Assembly (NCBI GenBank): GCA_949288405.1
Contig: CASEKM010000067.1
Location: 1-7,814, forward strand
DNA from: an uncultured bacterium
GTDB lineage: Bacteria; Bacillota; Clostridia; Oscillospirales; Oscillospiraceae
Direction: 5' to 3'
DNA length: 7,814 bases
Below, piece by piece: positions 6,003 through 7,814 of this stretch. The translations under genes were made by a program, and so were the position numbers. The first letter of the stretch is position 1, and every line of letters starts with the position of its first letter. The notes beneath the pieces were generated by a model. That model worked only from the letters and a program-made list of their open reading frames with translations, was not told where the DNA came from and made no database searches.

Positions 6003-6027
6003 CGGAAGGAAAAGGAGTTGTAGTTGA

Positions 6028-7503
6028 ATGGTCAATCAGGACGCCGCTCAGAAGTTCGTCAAGCAGGGGCTCACCTTTGACGATGTGCTGCTGATCCCCG
6101 CGGCCAGCGATGTGCGCCCCGCCGAGGTGGACCTGCACACCCAGCTGACGAAGAAGATCCGGCTGAACATCCCTCTCATCAGCGCCGCCATGGATACCGT
6201 CACCGAGTACCGCATGGCCATCGCCATCGCCCGGGAGGGCGGCATCGGCATCATCCATAAGAATATGTCCATCAGCCAGCAGGCCGAGCAGGTGGACATG
6301 GTGAAGCGCTCCGAGAACGGAGTCATCACCAACCCCTTCTGGCTGGCTCCCGGCCACACCCTGGCCGAGGCGGACGAGCTGATGGCCAAGTTCCGCATCT
6401 CCGGCGTGCCCATCTGCGACAACGGCAAGCTCATCGGCATCATCACCAACCGTGATATGAAGTTCGAGACCGACATGAACCAGCTCATCGACAACGTGAT
6501 GACCAAGGATCACCTGGTCACCGCTCCCGAGGGCACCACCCTGGCCGAGGCCAAGGAGATCCTCCGCAAGCACAAGATCGAGAAGCTGCCCATCGTGGAC
6601 AAGGACTTCCACCTGAAGGGCCTCATTACCATCAAGGACATCGAGAAGGCCGAGGTCTACCCCAACTCCGCCCGCGACGAGAAGGGCCGCCTCCTGGTGG
6701 GCGCCGCCATCGGCGCCACCGCCGACGTGCTGGACCGCGTGGCCGCCCTGGTGGAGGCCGGCGTGGACGTGCTGGGCCTGGACTCCGCCCACGGCCACGA
6801 GCAGCACGTGCTGGAGACCGTCAAGCGGGTGAAGGCCCTCTACCCCGATGTGCAGCTCATCGCCGGCAACGTGGCCACCGCCGACGCCACCCGCGCTCTC
6901 ATCGAGGCGGGCGCCGACTGCGTGAAGGTGGGCATCGGCCCCGGCTCCATCTGCACCACCCGCGTGGTGGCCGGCATCGGCGTGCCCCAGATCACCGCCA
7001 TCTATGACGCCGCCTGTGTGGCCGCCCAGTACGGCATCCCCATCATCGCCGACGGCGGCGTGAAGTTCTCCGGCGACATCGTGAAGGCCATCGCCGCCGG
7101 CGGCAGCGTGGTCATGATCGGCTCCCTGCTGGCGGGCTGCGAGGAGTCCCCCGGCGAGACCGAGATCTACCAGGGCCGCCAGTTCAAGACCTACCGGGGC
7201 ATGGGCTCCCTGGCCGCCATGAACCAGGGCTCCAAGGACCGCTACTTCCAGGAGAACAACAAGAAGCTGGTCCCCGAGGGCGTGGAGGGCCGCGTCCCCT
7301 ACAAGGGCTCCACCGGCGACACCATTTACCAGCTCATGGGCGGCCTGCGGGCCGGCATGGGCTACACCGGCTGCCACACCATCGAGGAGCTGCAGCAGAA
7401 GGCTCAGTTCATGCAGATCACCGCCGCCGGTCTCCGGGAGTCCCACCCCCACGACATCTATATCACCAAGGAAGCTCCCAACTACACCATCAGCCCCGAC
7501 TAA
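6028..7503 (+). CDS. guaB: IMP dehydrogenase
   Basis: GuaB oxidises IMP to XMP with NAD+, the committed step of GMP synthesis, in the cytoplasm. The 491-residue length is typical of the bacterial enzyme with its CBS (Bateman) insert. The N-terminal LTFDDVLLIPA and IPLISAAMDTVTE are signature segments of the barrel. Two CBS motifs lie at about 97-148 and 155-210 (SGVPICDNGKLIGIITNRD; KLPIVDKDFHLKGLITIKDI) and normally bind ATP/GTP to control activity. Other visible elements are LDSAHGH, IAGNVAT, the catalytic loop GIGPGSICTTR with the nucleophile C309, the phosphate-binding ADGGVKFSGD, the YRGMGS loop (389-394), the flap R405-Y406 in KDRYFQ, and EGRVPYKG. Nothing is missing. The start at 6028 has AAAGGAG ten bases upstream. 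It has its own promoter at the end of the thioesterase gene and a strong terminator after it, so it is essentially a single-gene unit. Confidence 0.98.
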   Translation: MVNQDAAQKFVKQGLTFDDVLLIPAASDVRPAEVDLHTQLTKKIRLNIPLISAAMDTVTEYRMAIAIAREGGIGIIHKNMSISQQAEQVDMVKRSENGVITNPFWLAPGHTLAEADELMAKFRISGVPICDNGKLIGIITNRDMKFETDMNQLIDNVMTKDHLVTAPEGTTLAEAKEILRKHKIEKLPIVDKDFHLKGLITIKDIEKAEVYPNSARDEKGRLLVGAAIGATADVLDRVAALVEAGVDVLGLDSAHGHEQHVLETVKRVKALYPDVQLIAGNVATADATRALIEAGADCVKVGIGPGSICTTRVVAGIGVPQITAIYDAACVAAQYGIPIIADGGVKFSGDIVKAIAAGGSVVMIGSLLAGCEESPGETEIYQGRQFKTYRGMGSLAAMNQGSKDRYFQENNKKLVPEGVEGRVPYKGSTGDTIYQLMGGLRAGMGYTGCHTIEELQQKAQFMQITAAGLRESHPHDIYITKEAPNYTISPD

Positions 7504-7512
7504 GACACGTTT

Positions 7513-7546
7513 ACAGGGCCGCGCCGGACGGCGCGGCCCTGTTTTA
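7513..7546 (+). terminator. Intrinsic terminator of guaB
   Basis: A perfect 13-base-pair stem (7513-7525 with 7530-7542) closes on a GGAC loop and runs into TTTTA. It starts nine bases after the guaB stop. It should separate guaB from the next gene, which has no recognisable promoter in the remaining gap. Confidence 0.88.
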
Positions 7547-7558
7547 TGGCAGGGGAAA

Positions 7559-7579
7559 ACCGCCGGCGCCGCCGGCGGT
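7559..7579. promoter_or_regulatory. Second GC-rich hairpin between guaB and the next gene
   Basis: ACCGCCGGC (7559-7567) pairs perfectly with GCCGGCGGT (7571-7579) around a GCC loop. On the plus strand no T run follows. On the minus strand the stem is followed by TTTTCCCC, which would suit a terminator for leftward transcription, although no minus-strand gene is visible to its right within the window. It may instead be a leader structure of the downstream gene. Confidence 0.4.
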
Positions 7580-7611
7580 CCTGCTTCTGACGGGAGGAGG
7601 AATGATCGTCC

Positions 7612-7814
7612 ATGGAGCGCTATACGGTCCAAAAGGAGGGCGCCTGGGTCCTGGCGGAGGGGGAGTCCGCCCTCCCCCGGGCCCTGGAGCGGCTGGCCAA
7701 GTGCGAGGACCTGCTGTCCGACCTGGAGCGGGAGCAGACTGAGCTGTCCCAGACCATGGAGGCGCTGAAGCTTCAGGGGAAGCAGAAGACCGTCCAGTTT
7801 CGGGAGCTCATGGC
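7612..7814 (+). CDS. Helical/coiled-coil hypothetical protein, N-terminal fragment
   Basis: The first 67 residues are visible; the gene runs off the right edge. It begins MERYTVQKEGAWVLAEGE, then forms a long charged helix (ALERLAKCEDLLSDLEREQ through LSQTMEALKLQGKQK) with leucine spacing suggestive of a coiled coil, and ends QFRELMA. The start at 7612 has GGGAGGAGG at 7592-7600, 11 bases upstream; the ATG at 7602 in another frame gives a Gly/Pro-rich, unlikely protein. No signal peptide or membrane segment is present. The ERLAKCEDLL and GKQKTVQFRELM pieces remind me of small hypothetical proteins common in Clostridia and their phages, but I cannot assign a family. It lies 108 bases after guaB, beyond a terminator, so it is probably a separate unit. 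Confidence 0.7.
   Translation, partial: MERYTVQKEGAWVLAEGESALPRALERLAKCEDLLSDLEREQTELSQTMEALKLQGKQKTVQFRELM

Noticed and set aside
5952..6027. A guanine (purine) riboswitch in the guaB leader.
   Set aside because: The leader is only about 70 bases and lacks the conserved purine-aptamer junction sequences; only one simple hairpin is seen.
5056..7632. An 858-codon minus-strand open frame opposite guaB and the thioesterase.
   Set aside because: The translation is rich in Gly, His, Leu and Val with no domain, and it mirrors strongly conserved genes on the plus strand. It is a codon-bias shadow.
7602..7814. The ATG at 7602 as the start of the last gene.
   Set aside because: Its frame gives a Gly/Pro/Arg-rich product, while the ATG at 7612 gives a sensible amphipathic helix with an acceptable ribosome binding site spacing.
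1..7814. Mobile element, prophage, CRISPR array, tRNA or rRNA.
   Set aside because: No transposase, integrase, terminal inverted repeats, spaced repeat units or RNA-gene folds were found. The last partial gene faintly resembles phage-associated hypotheticals, but nothing else supports a prophage.

Overview
The window is about 65% GC with clean GGAGG-type ribosome binding sites and sigma-A-like promoters. Its proteins (SLH domains, a transglutaminase-like surface protein, a GH25 muramidase, a clostridial-type ATPase and zinc-ribbon protein) fit a high-GC gut Firmicute of the Oscillospiraceae type (Flavonifractor / Lawsonibacter / Pseudoflavonifractor-like). The taxon is inferred from style and gene content, not from a search. 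It looks like ordinary chromosome; I see no insertion sequence, CRISPR array, integrase, tRNA or rRNA.

Layout. (1) Positions 1-1950, minus strand: a surface protein (InlB-type repeat, SLH repeats, transglutaminase-like domain), followed 25 bases downstream by the first 54 residues of an MBOAT-family membrane acyltransferase that runs off the left edge. (2) 1951-2313: a 363-base divergent intergenic region with a good promoter in each direction. (3) 2314-3219, plus: a membrane-anchored GH25 muramidase, ended by a strong hairpin terminator at 3229-3261. (4) 3295-4380, minus and convergent with the muramidase: a P-loop ATPase whose second half looks like a degenerate copy of the first. (5) 4381-4549: a divergent intergenic region with a promoter and an inverted repeat near the predicted start of transcription. 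(6) 4550-5925, plus: a cysteine-rich zinc-ribbon protein and a FatA/FatB-type acyl-ACP thioesterase, coupled by an ATGA overlap. (7) 6028-7503, plus: guaB (IMP dehydrogenase), whose promoter starts inside the thioesterase stop codon, ended by a strong terminator. (8) 7612 to the edge, plus: the start of a small helical protein.

The left half is cell-envelope biology: a muramidase and a wall-bound transglutaminase-like protein transcribed divergently, with an envelope O-acyltransferase next in line. The right half is metabolic: lipid acyl-chain release and the committed step of GMP synthesis. No complete novel system is evident. The most interesting points are the two-lobed ATPase with one dead Walker A, the coupled zinc-ribbon/thioesterase pair, and the palindromes placed inside or just after promoters.
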